64,000 bases of DNA. It comes from Roseibacterium elongatum DSM 19469 (GTDB taxonomy: Bacteria; Pseudomonadota; Alphaproteobacteria; Rhodobacterales; Rhodobacteraceae). The position numbers and the translations under genes were made by a program. Shown one piece after another: positions 10,281 to 19,447 of the stretch. Every line of letters starts with the position of its first letter. Position 1 is the first letter of the stretch. The stretch is taken from assembly GCF_000590925.1 (NCBI RefSeq), contig NZ_CP004372.1:10001-74000 (forward strand). Reading direction: 5' to 3'. Below the pieces are notes generated by a model, which saw nothing but the letters and a program-made list of their open reading frames with translations, searched no databases and was not told the DNA's origin.

Positions 10281-10753
10281 TTCGCGTCCTCCCCCAGGAT
10301 CTGGTCGATGGTGTCGGGCGTCAGCGGGCCGACCAGCTTGCGGTTGCGCCCGATCACACCGGCCGGCGCATGATCGCAGCCGCCGACGCAACAGATGTTG
10401 ATCAGGGTGTATTTCCCGTCCGGCGTGGTCTGGCCGAAGCCGATGCCCAGCCGCTTCATCACCGCGTCGCGGACGTCCTCGGCCCCGTTCAGGTAGCACG
10501 ACGCCCCATCGCACAGCAGGATCACCTTTTCGCCCACCGGCTGACGGAAGATCAGGCTGTAGAAGGTGGCGACATCCTCCATCTCGGCGGTGGTGACACC
10601 CAGGAGCGCCGCCGCCTCCTCGAGATGGGCATCGCAGACCCAGCCATGCTCTTGCTGGATCATGCGCAGACTCTCCAGCATCGCGGCACGGGGGCCGCCA
10701 TGGTGCTCCATCGCCTCGGTGATGGCGGACCGCAATTTCTTGGAAAGGCTCAT
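10277..10753 (-). CDS. nuoE: NADH-quinone oxidoreductase subunit E (2Fe-2S)
   Basis: NuoE carries the off-pathway 2Fe-2S cluster N1a in a thioredoxin-like fold. The protein has 158 residues, close to the E. coli protein (166) and without a long C-terminal extension. Ligands are Cys81 and Cys86, then Cys122 and Cys126 in CVGGC. A helical N-terminal domain (residues 1-60) precedes the cluster domain. The gene overlaps both nuoCD and nuoF by four bases. Confidence 0.96.
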   Translation of the reverse strand: MSLSKKLRSAITEAMEHHGGPRAAMLESLRMIQQEHGWVCDAHLEEAAALLGVTTAEMEDVATFYSLIFRQPVGEKVILLCDGASCYLNGAEDVRDAVMKRLGIGFGQTTPDGKYTLINICCVGGCDHAPAGVIGRNRKLVGPLTPDTIDQILGEDAK

Positions 10754-12522
10754 TTATCCACATCCGACATGACGTGATCGATCGACGCGAGGTAGATGAC
10801 GAAATCGGCCACGGTCATGCCGGGCGCGACCTCGGGGATGGCTTGCAGGTTGGCGAAACTGGGCGTGCGTATGCGCGTGCGGTAGCTGCCGCCCTCGCCA
10901 TCGGCGACGATGGAATATTGGGTAAAGCCGCGGGCGGACTCGATCTGGCCCGTCGCCTCGCCCACAGGTACGGGGGTGCCATAGGCCGTGCCGCTGAAAT
11001 GGTGGATCAGCGTCTCGATATCATGCAGCGTCTTGGCACGCGGCGGCGGAAAGGCCAGCGGATGATCGGCCTTGATCGGCCCTTCGGGCATGAAATCAAG
11101 GCATTGACGGATGATCTTGAGGCTTTCGCGCATCTCCTGCGCTCGGACCCAGGTGCGCGCGTAGCAATCGCCCTCGGTCGCGGTCGGCACGTCGAACTCG
11201 TAGTTCTCGTAACCCGAATAGGGGCGCAGCTTGCGCATGTCCCACGGCAGGCCGGCGGCGCGGATATGCGGGCCGGTGACCGAGTATTTCAGGCAGGTCT
11301 CGACATCATAGGCGGCCACGCCCTGCGTGCGGATCCTGAACAGCTCGGAATTCATCGCCTGCCGCTCGTAATCATCCAGACGCGCGGGCATCCAGTCGAG
11401 GAACTCGCGCACCAGCGCGTCCCACCCGGTGGGCAGATCCATCGCCACGCCGCCGATGCGGAAAAACGCAGGGTGCATCCGTGCGCCGGTGATGGTTTCG
11501 ATGACCTTGTAGGCTTTCTCGCGGTCAACGAACATGTAGAAGACCGGCGACATCGCGCCCGTATCCTGCGCCAGGGTGCCGTAGAACAACAGGTGCGAGG
11601 TGATGCGGAAGAACTCGGACAGCATCACGCGGATGCATTGCGCCCGCGCCGGAACCTCGATCCCGCAGAGCTTCTCGACGGCCATCAGATACGGCATTTC
11701 CGAGATGACGCCGCCCAGATAGTCGATCCGGTCGGTATAGGGGATGAAGCCATGCCATGTCTGGCGTTCGGCCATCTTTTCCGCGCCGCGGTGGTGATAG
11801 CCGATATCGGGGTAGGCCCAGACGATTTCCTCGCCATCGAGGCCCAGCATGATGCGGAACACCCCGTGGGTCGAGGGGTGATGCGGGCCAAAGTTCAGCA
11901 CCATCAATTCGACGCCGTCGCGTTCGGTTGGCAGGCCCAGATCCTTGGGGTCGATCTCGTTCGCGGCCTCGGTCGCGGCGAAGCTTTCAGGCGTCATGCG
12001 AAAGGGCGGTACCTCGGTGGCGCGGGCGTGATGCGTCTTGCGCAGCGGATGCCCCTTCCAATCGGGCGGCATCAGGATACGGCGGTGACTGTCGCGCCCG
12101 TCGAAGCGAACGCCATACATGTCGAACGCTTCGCGCTCGTACCAGTCGACGCCCGGATAGACCCCGGTCAGCGTGGGGGCGCGCGGCACCTCGGCGTCGC
12201 AGGCGCATTTCAGACGGATATCGGCGTTGCGCTCGGGCGAGATCAGGTGACTGACCAGCGTGATCCCCGACGCCGGCTGCCCGGTCCGATGACGGCGCGC
12301 GGTTTCGTCGATGCCGTATAGCTCGGCCATCAGTGTAAAGGGCCGCTCGACGCCGTTGCGCAGGTAATCATGAACCGCGACCCACTGCGCCGGGGCGATC
12401 CACAAGACCGGAAAGGCGTCGGCGGTCGACTGTTCGGCGAGGATAGCATCGCCGAAGCGCGTGCGAAGGTCGGCCACCGGGTCAAGCGCGGCTTGCCCGT
12501 GCTGCAACGTCTCGGTGGTCAT
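10750..12522 (-). CDS. nuoCD: NADH-quinone oxidoreductase subunits C and D, fused
   Basis: This single 590-residue protein combines the 30-kDa subunit (residues about 1-185; signature [19 protein letters not shown]) and the 49-kDa subunit (about 205-590; [17 protein letters not shown] and [15 protein letters not shown]). The 49-kDa part lines the quinone site, with the conserved His in the HHPSTHG loop. In most alphaproteobacteria nuoC and nuoD are separate genes; the fusion is the arrangement of E. coli and its relatives. No stop codon or restart is visible at the junction around residues 185-205. Both ends overlap their neighbours as ATGA. Confidence 0.97.
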   Translation of the reverse strand: MTTETLQHGQAALDPVADLRTRFGDAILAEQSTADAFPVLWIAPAQWVAVHDYLRNGVERPFTLMAELYGIDETARRHRTGQPASGITLVSHLISPERNADIRLKCACDAEVPRAPTLTGVYPGVDWYEREAFDMYGVRFDGRDSHRRILMPPDWKGHPLRKTHHARATEVPPFRMTPESFAATEAANEIDPKDLGLPTERDGVELMVLNFGPHHPSTHGVFRIMLGLDGEEIVWAYPDIGYHHRGAEKMAERQTWHGFIPYTDRIDYLGGVISEMPYLMAVEKLCGIEVPARAQCIRVMLSEFFRITSHLLFYGTLAQDTGAMSPVFYMFVDREKAYKVIETITGARMHPAFFRIGGVAMDLPTGWDALVREFLDWMPARLDDYERQAMNSELFRIRTQGVAAYDVETCLKYSVTGPHIRAAGLPWDMRKLRPYSGYENYEFDVPTATEGDCYARTWVRAQEMRESLKIIRQCLDFMPEGPIKADHPLAFPPPRAKTLHDIETLIHHFSGTAYGTPVPVGEATGQIESARGFTQYSIVADGEGGSYRTRIRTPSFANLQAIPEVAPGMTVADFVIYLASIDHVMSDVDK

Positions 12523-13118
12523 GGCGCCTCCGGATCGTCGAGGCGGGTGATGGACACGCGGTCGTGATGGTGCAGATCCTTGCGCGGGGCCGGATTGAAG
12601 GCGGCCGGCGCATCGCCCATGGTGATGCCCAGAGGGCGGCGCGATTGCCCCGCCTTTTGCTGCAGCAGGATCATGGCATCGAGCAATTGCTCGGGCCGCG
12701 GCGGACAGCCGGGGATGTAGACATCGACGGGCAGGAAACTGTCGACGCCCTGCACCACGGAATAGATGTCGTACATGCCGCCCGAATTGGCGCAGGCCCC
12801 CATCGAGATGACCCAGCGCGGCTCTCGCATCTGCTCGTACAGGCGTTTGAGCGGTGCCGCCATCTTGGTAAAGACCGTGCCCGAGACGATCAACAGATCG
12901 GCCTGACGCGGGGTGGCGCGAATGACCTCGGCCCCGAACCGCGCCTGGTCATAAACCGGCGTCAGAGCGGTCGCCATTTCCACGTAGCAACAGGACAGGC
13001 CGAAGTTGAAGGGCCACAGGCTGTTCTTGCGCGACCACGACACAAGATCGTCGAGCTTGGCGAAAAGCTGACCCTGGGCCATGGCGACGCCGGGCGGCAG
13101 GCTGGAACCTTCGGTCAT
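12519..13118 (-). CDS. nuoB: NADH-quinone oxidoreductase subunit B (cluster N2)
   Basis: NuoB carries cluster N2, which passes electrons to quinone. The protein has 199 residues. The four ligands are Cys43 and Cys44 in GLSCCYVEM, Cys109 in [10 protein letters not shown] and Cys138 in [10 protein letters not shown]. The tandem-cysteine motif reads GLSCC rather than the more common GLACC. The C-terminal 40 residues are less conserved and histidine-rich. The gene starts in an ATGA overlap with nuoA and ends in one with nuoCD. Confidence 0.97.
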   Translation of the reverse strand: MTEGSSLPPGVAMAQGQLFAKLDDLVSWSRKNSLWPFNFGLSCCYVEMATALTPVYDQARFGAEVIRATPRQADLLIVSGTVFTKMAAPLKRLYEQMREPRWVISMGACANSGGMYDIYSVVQGVDSFLPVDVYIPGCPPRPEQLLDAMILLQQKAGQSRRPLGITMGDAPAAFNPAPRKDLHHHDRVSITRLDDPEAP

Positions 13119-13528
13119 GGCTGCTGCCCCCGTTTTGCCCCGCCCGCCGGACGGGCGCCGACATCGAGCGCGCCATCGAGCCAGAGATAGGCCAGCGCCA
13201 CCAACAGCACGATGATGAACACACCCGCCGCCATCAGGCCCCCTGCCCCGGCCTGCGCGGCCGTCAGAGCCCAGGTGTAGAGAACCGCCGCCTCGAAATC
13301 GAAGATCACGAAGAACGCGGCGATCTGGAAATAGGCGGTGGGCACCGGCGCATTGGCCGCCGCGTCTGCGGGCGCGCCCGATTCATAGATGCCCCAGCGA
13401 TCCTTGGGCACGCCGGGCGTGCGCAAAATCTTGGCCACACCGAGCACCGCCGCCACCGTCAGCATCGCGGCGACCACATGAATCGCAAGCGATGCCCGCG
13501 GATCGAGACCGAACCAAGCCTCTGTCAC
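13115..13528 (-). CDS. nuoA: NADH-quinone oxidoreductase subunit A
   Basis: NuoA is a three-helix membrane subunit near the quinone site. The protein has 137 residues. The signature [16 protein letters not shown] (loop 1) and the [16 protein letters not shown] helix with its acidic residues are clear. Translation begins at GTG (13526-13528) preceded by AAGGAG six bases upstream. It is the first gene of the operon; about 270 bases of non-coding sequence upstream contain an FNR-type box and several repeated motifs. Confidence 0.95.
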   Translation of the reverse strand: MTEAWFGLDPRASLAIHVVAAMLTVAAVLGVAKILRTPGVPKDRWGIYESGAPADAAANAPVPTAYFQIAAFFVIFDFEAAVLYTWALTAAQAGAGGLMAAGVFIIVLLVALAYLWLDGALDVGARPAGGAKRGQQP

Positions 13529-13626
13529 CTTGCGCTCCTTGACTGATTATTGGGGACCGGTGGGAAAGTATCCGTCCATCCGGCCAGAGTGTCAACTGTA
13601 CTTGACACCCCGCGGCGCGCGCCACT

Positions 13627-13640
13627 TTGAGCCAGATCAA
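13627..13640. promoter_or_regulatory. FNR/FnrL-type box upstream of nuoA
   Basis: The sequence TTGAGCCAGATCAA matches the FNR consensus TTGAT-N4-ATCAA with one mismatch. Its centre is about 105 bases upstream of the nuoA GTG. An FNR-family regulator would link complex I expression to oxygen. Two similar boxes occur in this window before cydD and before cydA, which makes chance less likely. Binding has not been shown. Confidence 0.65.
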
Positions 13641-13660
13641 ATCTAAATCATTCTTTTATC

Positions 13661-13720
13661 ACGATATTTGTACACAAAGGTATACGCTTGATATAGCTTG
13701 TCAAAATTTGTATACAGGCC
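13661..13720. promoter_or_regulatory. AT-rich region with helically phased GTAYAC motifs upstream of nuoA
   Basis: In a GC-rich genome this stretch is AT-rich. GTACAC begins at 13670, GTATAC at 13680 and GTATAC again at 13710, so the copies sit 10 and 30 bases apart, on one face of the helix. Two of them lie in a longer TTTGTAYAC context (13667 and 13707), and TTTGT-AC-ACAAA at 13667-13678 is a near-perfect palindrome. A similar element, read on the other strand, occurs in the nsrR-cydD spacer at 14278-14290. It is a candidate operator for the neighbouring Rrf2 regulator; this is inference. Confidence 0.4.
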
Positions 13721-13800
13721 CATCACGCCTTGCGAAGACCGTGCCAGATCGCGTGCGCGACCCCGGGATCGGTCCGGTTCGCCCACCTCGCACGGCACGT

Positions 13801-14244
13801 TCAGACCGGCTCGTTGAGCGCAAGGATGCGGCCAAGGGCGGGATTGTCGTCGATCAAATCGGCCAGGGTCACACCGTCCAACGTCGCGTAAAAGGCCTCC
13901 AACGCGACCGAGATCGCCCCGTTCAGACGACAGCACGACGAGATCGGACAGGTATTGGCCGTGCGATCGAAGCATTCCGCAAACGGCACCCCGCTCTCCA
14001 ACAGGCGAAAGACGCGGCCCACCGAGATCTCGGACGGGGCGAGACGCAGCGAGAAACCGCCGCTGCGCCCGCGCGTGGTGGTGAGGAAGCCCAGCTTTCC
14101 AAGTTGGTTGATCACAACGGCGACATGGGCCTCGGACGCGTGGGCGACCTCGGCAATGTCCTGCTTGCGCAAGGTCCGGCCCGGATTGACGGCGCAGGCC
14201 ATCAAAACACGCATGGCCAGATTGGTTTTTGTCGTCAGGCGCAT
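13801..14244 (-). CDS. nsrR: Rrf2-family regulator, NsrR-like nitric oxide sensor
   Basis: This is a 147-residue Rrf2-family DNA-binding protein. The winged helix-turn-helix covers about residues 1-80, with SEAHVAVVINQLGKLGFL as recognition region. Three cysteines in C91-X7-C99-X5-C105 spacing match the Fe-S ligands of NsrR from Gram-positive bacteria, and the C-terminal TLADLIDDNPAL resembles E. coli NsrR. NsrR loses repression when NO attacks its cluster. The start MRLTTKTN at 14244 has a purine-rich site just upstream. It is divergent from cydD and codirectional with nuoA, which fits control of bd oxidase and complex I. An extra Cys104 leaves the third ligand ambiguous. Confidence 0.8.
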   Translation of the reverse strand: MRLTTKTNLAMRVLMACAVNPGRTLRKQDIAEVAHASEAHVAVVINQLGKLGFLTTTRGRSGGFSLRLAPSEISVGRVFRLLESGVPFAECFDRTANTCPISSCCRLNGAISVALEAFYATLDGVTLADLIDDNPALGRILALNEPV

Positions 14245-14301
14245 GCCGCCCCCTTTCCCGCTGGGTTTGTGCCCCATCGCATACAAAAATGATCTGCGAC
14301 A

Positions 14302-14315
14302 TTGATCCAGATCAC
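14302..14315. promoter_or_regulatory. FNR/FnrL-type box between nsrR and cydD
   Basis: TTGATCCAGATCAC matches TTGAT-N4-ATCAA with one mismatch at the last base. It lies between the divergent nsrR (ATG 14244) and cydD (ATG 14353) genes. A TATAAA at 14336-14341 would serve as -10 for cydD and place the transcript start a few bases before its ATG, with the box near the -40 position used by FNR activators. The box could act on both genes. Confidence 0.65.
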
Positions 14316-14352
14316 ATTTGCCCGACACAACAGTTTATAAAGCACAGTTGAA

Positions 14353-16047
14353 ATGCGCCTTTTGAAACGACCCACCCCCGACCCCGCCAGCCGACGCCTG
14401 ACCCAGGCCTTGGCCCCGCAAGCGCGTCGCATCACCAATGCCGCGCGGCTGACGACCGTTGCCGCCCTGCTCTGGCCGGTGATGGCGGCCGCCGTGGCGC
14501 TGGCCTTTGGCGCATTGGTCGCGGGCACGGCGACCCTGGCCACAATCCTGTCCGCGACGGCTGTCTTCGTCGCCGTCGGCGTCCTGCGCATGGGGCTGTC
14601 CTGGCGCGCGGCGGCGATGCTGGATCACGCGGCCGATGCGGTCCTGGCGACCGAGCGTGCGGCGCTCCTGGCGCGGCAAGAGCGCTTGTCGCCCCGGGCC
14701 GGGGGGCGCACCAATTCCGCCGCCGTGGCCGCGCTGCTGGTGGACAAGCTGCCCCACCTGCGCCCCCACATCATGCGCGCGCGGCCGGCGGCCATGCGGG
14801 CGGCGGTGGTGCCCCTGGCCTTGCTGATCCTCGCCCTGCCGCTGTCATGGGCGGTCGCATTGATCTTTCTGATCGCCGGCCCGCTCATCCCGGTCTTCAT
14901 GGCGCTTGTGGGTCTGGCGGCCCGCGAAGCCAGCGAACGCCAGATGGACGAGATCGGCTCGCTCTCGGCGCTGCTGTCGGAACGTCTGGGCGCGCTTCTG
15001 GATATCCGGCTGCTCGACGCCCGCAGCCAGATGCTGTCGGATTTCGAAGAGCGCGCCGAAGGGTTGCGGGCGCGCACCATGGCGGTGCTGCGCGTGGCTT
15101 TTCTGTCCTCGACCGTGCTCGAACTTTTCTCGGCGCTCGGCGTGGCGATGGTGGCCGTCTTCGTGGGGTTCGCACTGTTGGGTGAAATCGGCTTTGGCGC
15201 GGGCGCGACACCGCTGACCCTGAGCCAGGGGGTATTCCTGCTGATGCTGGCGCCCGAGTTCTTCCAGCCCCTGCGAGACCTGGCCGCCGCATGGCATGAC
15301 AAGGCCGCGGCCCTGGCCGTTGCCCGTGACCTGACCGAGATCGAGGCCGGCGACGAGGCCGAAATCCTCGGTGCGGGCGCCCCCGCCGATGCGCTGCCCG
15401 GCGCCGCGATCCGCATCGACGGCCTTGCGCTCGGGACCATGCGCTTCCCGGACCTCGAGATCGCCCCCGGGCAGTCCGTCGCCTTCACTGGCCCGTCGGG
15501 CAGCGGAAAATCGACGCTGATCGCCCTGATCGGTGGGCTTGTCGCGCCTGACGCCGGGCGCATCCGGATCGGGGACATCGAGCTTGACGCATCCAGCGCC
15601 GATGCATGGCGCGCTCAAGTCGCCTGGGTGCCGCAGGCCCCGCATTTCCACCCCGGACCGCTGCGCGATACGCTGACCCTCGGGCTGCCCGACACGGATG
15701 CCGATGCCATCGCGCGGGGCCTCGCCCTCGCCTCGGCCAGCGACATCGTCGCGCGGTTGCCGCAAGGTCTGGACACCCCCCTGGGCGAAAGCGGAACGGG
15801 CGTTTCCGGCGGTGAGGCGCGGCGCCTGATGATCGCCCGCGCCGCCCTGTCCGGCAGGCCGGTCATCCTGGCCGATGAACCGACGGCCGACCTCGATCGC
15901 GACACCGCGTCCGAGATCATCACGGCACTGTGCAGCCTGTCCGCGGGCGGGGCGACCGTGATCGTGGCCACCCATGACCCGACCCTCGCCGCGGCAATGA
16001 CGCGCCACATCGCCCTGGCCCCCGATCTGGCGGAGAGTGCTGCATGA
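14353..16047 (+). CDS. cydD: Thiol reductant ABC exporter, CydD subunit
   Basis: CydD is one half of the heterodimeric CydDC exporter, which moves glutathione and cysteine to the periplasm and is needed to assemble cytochrome bd. The 564-residue protein has an N-terminal six-helix membrane domain (about 1-330) and a C-terminal ATPase. The nucleotide site shows Walker A GPSGSGKST, signature VSGGEARR, Walker B ILADEPTADLD and H-loop ATHD. No ribosome binding site is evident before the ATG, and the predicted -10 is only a few bases upstream, so the message may be leaderless. It overlaps cydC by four bases. Confidence 0.92.
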   Translation: MRLLKRPTPDPASRRLTQALAPQARRITNAARLTTVAALLWPVMAAAVALAFGALVAGTATLATILSATAVFVAVGVLRMGLSWRAAAMLDHAADAVLATERAALLARQERLSPRAGGRTNSAAVAALLVDKLPHLRPHIMRARPAAMRAAVVPLALLILALPLSWAVALIFLIAGPLIPVFMALVGLAAREASERQMDEIGSLSALLSERLGALLDIRLLDARSQMLSDFEERAEGLRARTMAVLRVAFLSSTVLELFSALGVAMVAVFVGFALLGEIGFGAGATPLTLSQGVFLLMLAPEFFQPLRDLAAAWHDKAAALAVARDLTEIEAGDEAEILGAGAPADALPGAAIRIDGLALGTMRFPDLEIAPGQSVAFTGPSGSGKSTLIALIGGLVAPDAGRIRIGDIELDASSADAWRAQVAWVPQAPHFHPGPLRDTLTLGLPDTDADAIARGLALASASDIVARLPQGLDTPLGESGTGVSGGEARRLMIARAALSGRPVILADEPTADLDRDTASEIITALCSLSAGGATVIVATHDPTLAAAMTRHIALAPDLAESAA

Positions 16048-17696
16048 ACCCGTTGATCAAACTGTTCCTGCTGCTCTGGCGGGAAGAGCGCGCGGCCCTG
16101 TCGCGGGGGCTGCTTTTGTCCGTGGCCGTTCTGGTGGCGGGCGGGGCCTTGCTGGGCCTGTCGGGCTGGTTCATCGTGGCCGCCGGCGCAGCCGGGATCG
16201 CGGGGATCGGCATCGCATTCGACGTGTTCCGACCCTCGGCCGGGGTCCGGTTTCTTGCGCTCGGGCGCACCGCCGCGCGCTATGGTGAGCGCCTTTTGAC
16301 CCATGACGCGACCCTGCGGGCGCTGGCGCGGCTGCGCGTTCGTCTGCTGGACCGGCTGTCGGGGCGCGATGCACAGATCCTGTCCAGCCTGCGCAGTTCC
16401 GAGGCGTTGAACCGTCTGACCGCCGATGTCGATGCCCTCGATGGCATCGCGATCCGCCTTGCTTTTCCCATCGCGGCCGGGGCGGTCACGCTGTCCCTGG
16501 CCTTTGCGATGCTCGCCTGGCTTGTGACCCCGCTGGTCGCCACGCTCGTCACGGCACCGCTTGCGCTGGGGGCGGCGGCCGTTCTGCTGCTGACGGGCCG
16601 GGCCGGGATCGCGCCGGCCGCGCGCGCCGAAGCGGCGCGGCAGGCCTTTCGCAGCCGGACCATCGACCATTTGCGGGGCCGCACGGCGCTGGCCTTTGCC
16701 GGTGCCTTGCCCGTCTCGCGCGCGGCAGCGTTGCGCTCCGAGGTCGACGTGCGACAGGCCGAGCGCCATCTTGCACGGCTCGATCGCCGGGCCGAGGCGG
16801 TGGCGTCCTCGGCAGGGTTGACCGCGGCGGCTGGCGCCATGGCCATTGGCGGGGCCCTGGCCCTGGCCGGCACCATCACCCCGGCCGTCGCGGCGATCGG
16901 CGTCTTTGCCGCCCTCGCCCTGACCGAGGTTCTGGCCCCCCTGCAACGCGGCGTGGCCGAGATCGGGCGGATGCGCGATGCGGCCGGGCGCGTCATGCCG
17001 CTCCTGGAGCAGGATCCGCGCGCCCCGTCGCCCGCGCAGGCCGCACGGCAAAGCGAGCCTGGCCCCGCCCTGCAGGCCCATGACCTGACCGTCGCCCCAC
17101 CGGGCAGTCAGATCGCGCTGCTGCCGCCCCTAACGTTCAGCGTCGCCGCCGGTGAAACCGTCGCGCTGACGGGGCGGTCGGGGCGCGGGAAATCGACCTT
17201 GCTGGCGGCCTTGTCGGGTCTGTCGCGCCCGCTTTCGGGCGACATCCTGCTGTCCGGGCAGCCCATAGACAGGCATGACGAAACCGAGTTGCGCCGCAAG
17301 CTGGGCTACCTTCCGCAACGCAGCGCCCTGATTTCCGGCACGATCCGCGAAAACCTGGCCCTGGCAGCCCCGGCGGCATCGGATGACGACATGACCGCCC
17401 TTCTCGAGGCGCTTGGCCTCTGGCCGGTCGTGGCGCGTGACGGTGGGTTGGACATGCGCCTGGGCGAGGCGGGCAGCGGCCTGTCCGGCGGTGAGACCCG
17501 TCGCCTGACGCTCGCCCGCGTGGCGCTGCGCCGCCCGGATGTTCTTCTTCTGGATGAGCCGACCGAAGGCCTCGAGGCGGGCATGTCGGCCTGGGTTCTG
17601 GCCGCGATCAGACATCAATTGCCAAGCGCCGCTATCCTTATCGCAACGCACCGACAGGCTGATATTCAAGCCTGCGACAAATCGTTGTCGATTTAA
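16044..17696 (+). CDS. cydC: Thiol reductant ABC exporter, CydC subunit
   Basis: CydC is the partner subunit of CydD. The 550-residue protein has an N-terminal transmembrane domain with the GLSGWFIVAAGAAGIAG segment typical of CydC, and a C-terminal ATPase with Walker A GRSGRGKST, signature LSGGETRR, Walker B VLLLDEPTEGLE and H-loop ATH. The start overlaps the cydD stop as ATGA, so the two subunits are probably translated together. It ends 119 bases before cydA, separated by an FNR-type box. Confidence 0.92.
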   Translation: MNPLIKLFLLLWREERAALSRGLLLSVAVLVAGGALLGLSGWFIVAAGAAGIAGIGIAFDVFRPSAGVRFLALGRTAARYGERLLTHDATLRALARLRVRLLDRLSGRDAQILSSLRSSEALNRLTADVDALDGIAIRLAFPIAAGAVTLSLAFAMLAWLVTPLVATLVTAPLALGAAAVLLLTGRAGIAPAARAEAARQAFRSRTIDHLRGRTALAFAGALPVSRAAALRSEVDVRQAERHLARLDRRAEAVASSAGLTAAAGAMAIGGALALAGTITPAVAAIGVFAALALTEVLAPLQRGVAEIGRMRDAAGRVMPLLEQDPRAPSPAQAARQSEPGPALQAHDLTVAPPGSQIALLPPLTFSVAAGETVALTGRSGRGKSTLLAALSGLSRPLSGDILLSGQPIDRHDETELRRKLGYLPQRSALISGTIRENLALAAPAASDDDMTALLEALGLWPVVARDGGLDMRLGEAGSGLSGGETRRLTLARVALRRPDVLLLDEPTEGLEAGMSAWVLAAIRHQLPSAAILIATHRQADIQACDKSLSI

Positions 17697-17718
17697 ACTA
17701 TATCCATTCTATACTTTT

Positions 17719-17732
17719 TTGATCTGCATCAA
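17719..17732. promoter_or_regulatory. FNR/FnrL-type box upstream of cydA
   Basis: TTGATCTGCATCAA is an exact match to TTGAT-N4-ATCAA. Its centre is about 90 bases before the cydA ATG and 23 bases after the cydC stop. It implies that cydABX has its own oxygen-responsive promoter besides read-through from cydDC. It is the best of the three FNR-type boxes in this region. Confidence 0.75.
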
Positions 17733-17815
17733 AGTGGACCATCGCATACCGCGCAAGAACCACCCTCGGAACGCGGAGGGATTCTCCTCTCGCGCGAGTC
17801 TGAGGAGACGGAGAC

Positions 17816-19441
17816 ATGGAGCTCGATGTTGTCGAGTTGTCGCGGCTGCAATTCGCGATGACAGCAATGTATCACTTCCTCTTCGTGCCGCTCACGCTTG
17901 GTCTGTCGATCATCGTGGCGATCATGGAGACGGTCTATGTGATGACCAACCGCCCCATCTGGCGGCAAATGACGAAGTTCTGGGGCACGCTGTTCGGCAT
18001 CAACTTCGTATTGGGCGTGGCCACCGGCATCACGATGGAATTCCAGTTCGGCATGAACTGGTCCTACTACTCGCATTACGTCGGTGACATCTTCGGCGCG
18101 CCGCTGGCCATCGAGGGCCTGATGGCCTTCTTCATGGAGGCCACGTTCGTCGGTCTGATGTTCTTTGGCTGGGACAAGCTCAGCAAGGTCAGCCACCTGG
18201 TTGTCACCTGGCTGGTCGCCATCGGCTCGAACCTGTCGGCGCTGTGGATCCTGATCGCCAATGGCTGGATGCAGAACCCCGTCGGGGCCGAGTTCAACCC
18301 GATCACCATGCGGATGGAGATGACCTCGTTCTTCGAGGTGCTGTTCAACGAGGTGGCCCAGGCCAAGTTCGTGCACACCGTTTCCGCCGGCTACGTCACC
18401 GCCGCCGTCTTCGTGATCGGTGTGTCGTCCTGGTACATGCTCAAGGGGCGTCACCTGGACCTCGCGCGCCGCTCGATCGCGGTGGCCTCGTCCTTCGGTC
18501 TGGCCTCGGCCCTGTCGGTCGTGGTTCTGGGCGACGAGTCGGGCTATTCGGCCACGCATTCGCAGCAGATGAAACTCGCCGCGATCGAGGCCATGTGGCA
18601 CACCGAGGAAGCGCCCGCGCATTTCACCCTTGTCGGCATTCCCGACCAGGACGAGCGCGAGACCCACTTCGCCGTCCATATTCCCTGGGCCATGGGGTTG
18701 ATCGGCACCCGGTCGCTCGATGACGAGATCCCGGGCATCGACGAGCTGGAGGCGCGCGCCAACGATCGCATCCGCTCGGGCATCATCGCCTATGATGCGC
18801 TGGAAACGATCCGTGCCGATCGCGAAAACGTCGATCCCGCGGTGATGGCAACGTTCGAGGAACACTCGGCCGATCTGGGCTTTGCCTTCCTGCTGCTGCG
18901 CTACGTCGAGAACCCGCGCGATGCGACGGACGAACAGATCGCGATGGCCGCCGAAGACACCATTCCCGGCGTCCTGCCCCTGTTCTGGGCCTTCCGGATC
19001 ATGGTCGGGCTTGGCTTCGCCTTCATCGGCATGATGGCCTATTTCTTCTACCGCGCGTCCTTCAGGGGCATGCAATTCCCGCGTTGGGCCCTGTGGGGGG
19101 CGGTCGTCGTCATCCCGACCCCGTGGATCGCGGCGGAAATGGGCTGGTTCGTGGCCGAATACGGACGCCAGCCCTGGACGGTGGACGGCATTCTGCCGAC
19201 CGCGATGTCGGTCAGCCACCTGGGCGCGACCGAATTGCTGATCACGCTGGCCGGGTTCATGCTGTTCTACTCGATCCTGTTCGTGGTCGAGGTCGGGCTG
19301 ATGGTGAAATACATCCGCAAGGGTCCCTACCTCGACGTCGAGGAAACGGATGCCTGGATGGCCCGTCACGAGCATCGCCTGCGCACCCATGACGGCAAGG
19401 TTCCCGGTGTCACCGGCCCTGCTGCAACCCCCGCGGAGTAA
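17816..19441 (+). CDS. cydA: Cytochrome bd ubiquinol oxidase subunit I
   Basis: CydA holds the three hemes and the quinol site of cytochrome bd, a high-affinity, NO-tolerant terminal oxidase of the inner membrane. The 541-residue protein has His20 and His187 as heme ligands, Glu100 and Glu108 in the AIEGLMAFFMEATF segment of the proton/oxygen path, and the conserved GRQPW motif. Its length and the roughly 110-residue Q-loop region fit the long, E. coli-like type. A strong ribosome binding site (GAGGAGACGGAGAC) precedes the ATG. cydB follows after six bases. Confidence 0.97.
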   Translation: MELDVVELSRLQFAMTAMYHFLFVPLTLGLSIIVAIMETVYVMTNRPIWRQMTKFWGTLFGINFVLGVATGITMEFQFGMNWSYYSHYVGDIFGAPLAIEGLMAFFMEATFVGLMFFGWDKLSKVSHLVVTWLVAIGSNLSALWILIANGWMQNPVGAEFNPITMRMEMTSFFEVLFNEVAQAKFVHTVSAGYVTAAVFVIGVSSWYMLKGRHLDLARRSIAVASSFGLASALSVVVLGDESGYSATHSQQMKLAAIEAMWHTEEAPAHFTLVGIPDQDERETHFAVHIPWAMGLIGTRSLDDEIPGIDELEARANDRIRSGIIAYDALETIRADRENVDPAVMATFEEHSADLGFAFLLLRYVENPRDATDEQIAMAAEDTIPGVLPLFWAFRIMVGLGFAFIGMMAYFFYRASFRGMQFPRWALWGAVVVIPTPWIAAEMGWFVAEYGRQPWTVDGILPTAMSVSHLGATELLITLAGFMLFYSILFVVEVGLMVKYIRKGPYLDVEETDAWMARHEHRLRTHDGKVPGVTGPAATPAE

Positions 19442-19447
19442 AAGACA

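Noticed and set aside
15615..17081. Open frame on the minus strand opposite cydD/cydC
   Set aside because: The plus strand encodes two complete ABC subunits with Walker motifs; this frame is a compositional shadow.
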